Positions 6,474-6,523 of a stretch of 6,523 nt of DNA are shown here, in pieces. The position numbers and the translations under genes were made by a program. Source of the DNA: Verrucomicrobia bacterium TMED56 (lineage in GTDB: Bacteria; Verrucomicrobiota; Verrucomicrobiia; Opitutales; Seribacteraceae). The notes beneath the pieces are model-generated. The model saw only the letters and a list, made by a program, of their open reading frames with translations. It ran no database searches and was not told the DNA's origin. The DNA lies in NCBI GenBank assembly GCA_002167265.1, contig NHDJ01000034.1, positions 40,121 to 46,643 on the forward strand, written 5' to 3'. Within the stretch, counting starts at the first letter, position 1, and each line of letters opens with the position of its first letter.

Positions 6474-6523
6474 ATGTCAGTGCATTCTTCCGAAAAAAAC
6501 AATCCGAAAAAGGAAAATATGCT
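6474..6523 (+). CDS. Possible N-terminus of a divergent gene (runs off right edge)
   Basis: From the ATG at 6474 the plus strand reads MSVHSSEKNNPKKEN and stays open to the edge. The hydrophilic start and an AAAGAG-like ribosome binding site a few bases before the ATG make it credible. If real, it is divergent from coaB with only 45 bases between the two starts. The competing reading is a minus-strand frame open from the edge to a TAA at 6430-6428 that overlaps the coaB ATG as TAATG. That peptide is very rich in Phe and Ser, as expected of the antisense of a Lys/Glu-rich coding region. I favour the plus-strand gene but have only 16 codons to judge; its product cannot be named. Confidence 0.4.
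   Translation, partial: MSVHSSEKNNPKKENM

Noticed and set aside
6428..6523. Minus-strand frame open from the right edge to TAA overlapping the coaB start (TAATG)
   Set aside because: The peptide is unusually rich in Phe and Ser and resembles no CoaC C-terminus; the opposite strand gives a more natural N-terminus. The overlap could still be real, so this is noted under the plus-strand entry.

Overview
The window looks like chromosomal DNA from an AT-leaning Gram-negative bacterium. The TonB-dependent receptor requires an outer membrane. A free-standing CoaB and the style of the cytoplasmic PAS kinase would fit Verrucomicrobiota (Opitutae-like), but that placement is an impression and has not been tested. 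The promoters that can be read are ordinary sigma-70 type.

Left part (1-541, minus strand): a tRNA-Arg(CCG) gene with a good promoter, followed with no visible terminator by the start of a DUF3050 (heme-oxygenase-like fold) gene that runs off the left edge. Middle (542-3078, plus strand): one TonB-dependent siderophore receptor gene. Its upstream DNA carries a promoter overlapped by two tandem Fur-like palindromes, which places it under iron control. These boxes also show that the true start is the ATG at 821, not the longer frame that opens at 701. A strong intrinsic terminator closes the unit at 3038-3078. Next comes tRNA-Asn(GTT) on the plus strand (3137-3211) with its own promoter.

Right part (3221-6428, minus strand): three overlapping genes read right to left. 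They are coaB (phosphopantothenate-cysteine ligase, coenzyme A synthesis), a soluble PAS-containing NtrB-like histidine kinase, and an NtrC-family sigma-54-dependent response regulator. Overlaps of 10 and 4 bases indicate one translationally coupled operon. The kinase and regulator form a cognate pair; its signal and its targets cannot be read from the window. The last 95 bases may hold the start of a divergent plus-strand gene.

The receptor and its operator are the clearest regulatory story. The coupling of a CoA-synthesis enzyme to a sigma-54 two-component pair is the most unusual arrangement. I see no CRISPR, transposase, integrase or obviously new defence system.
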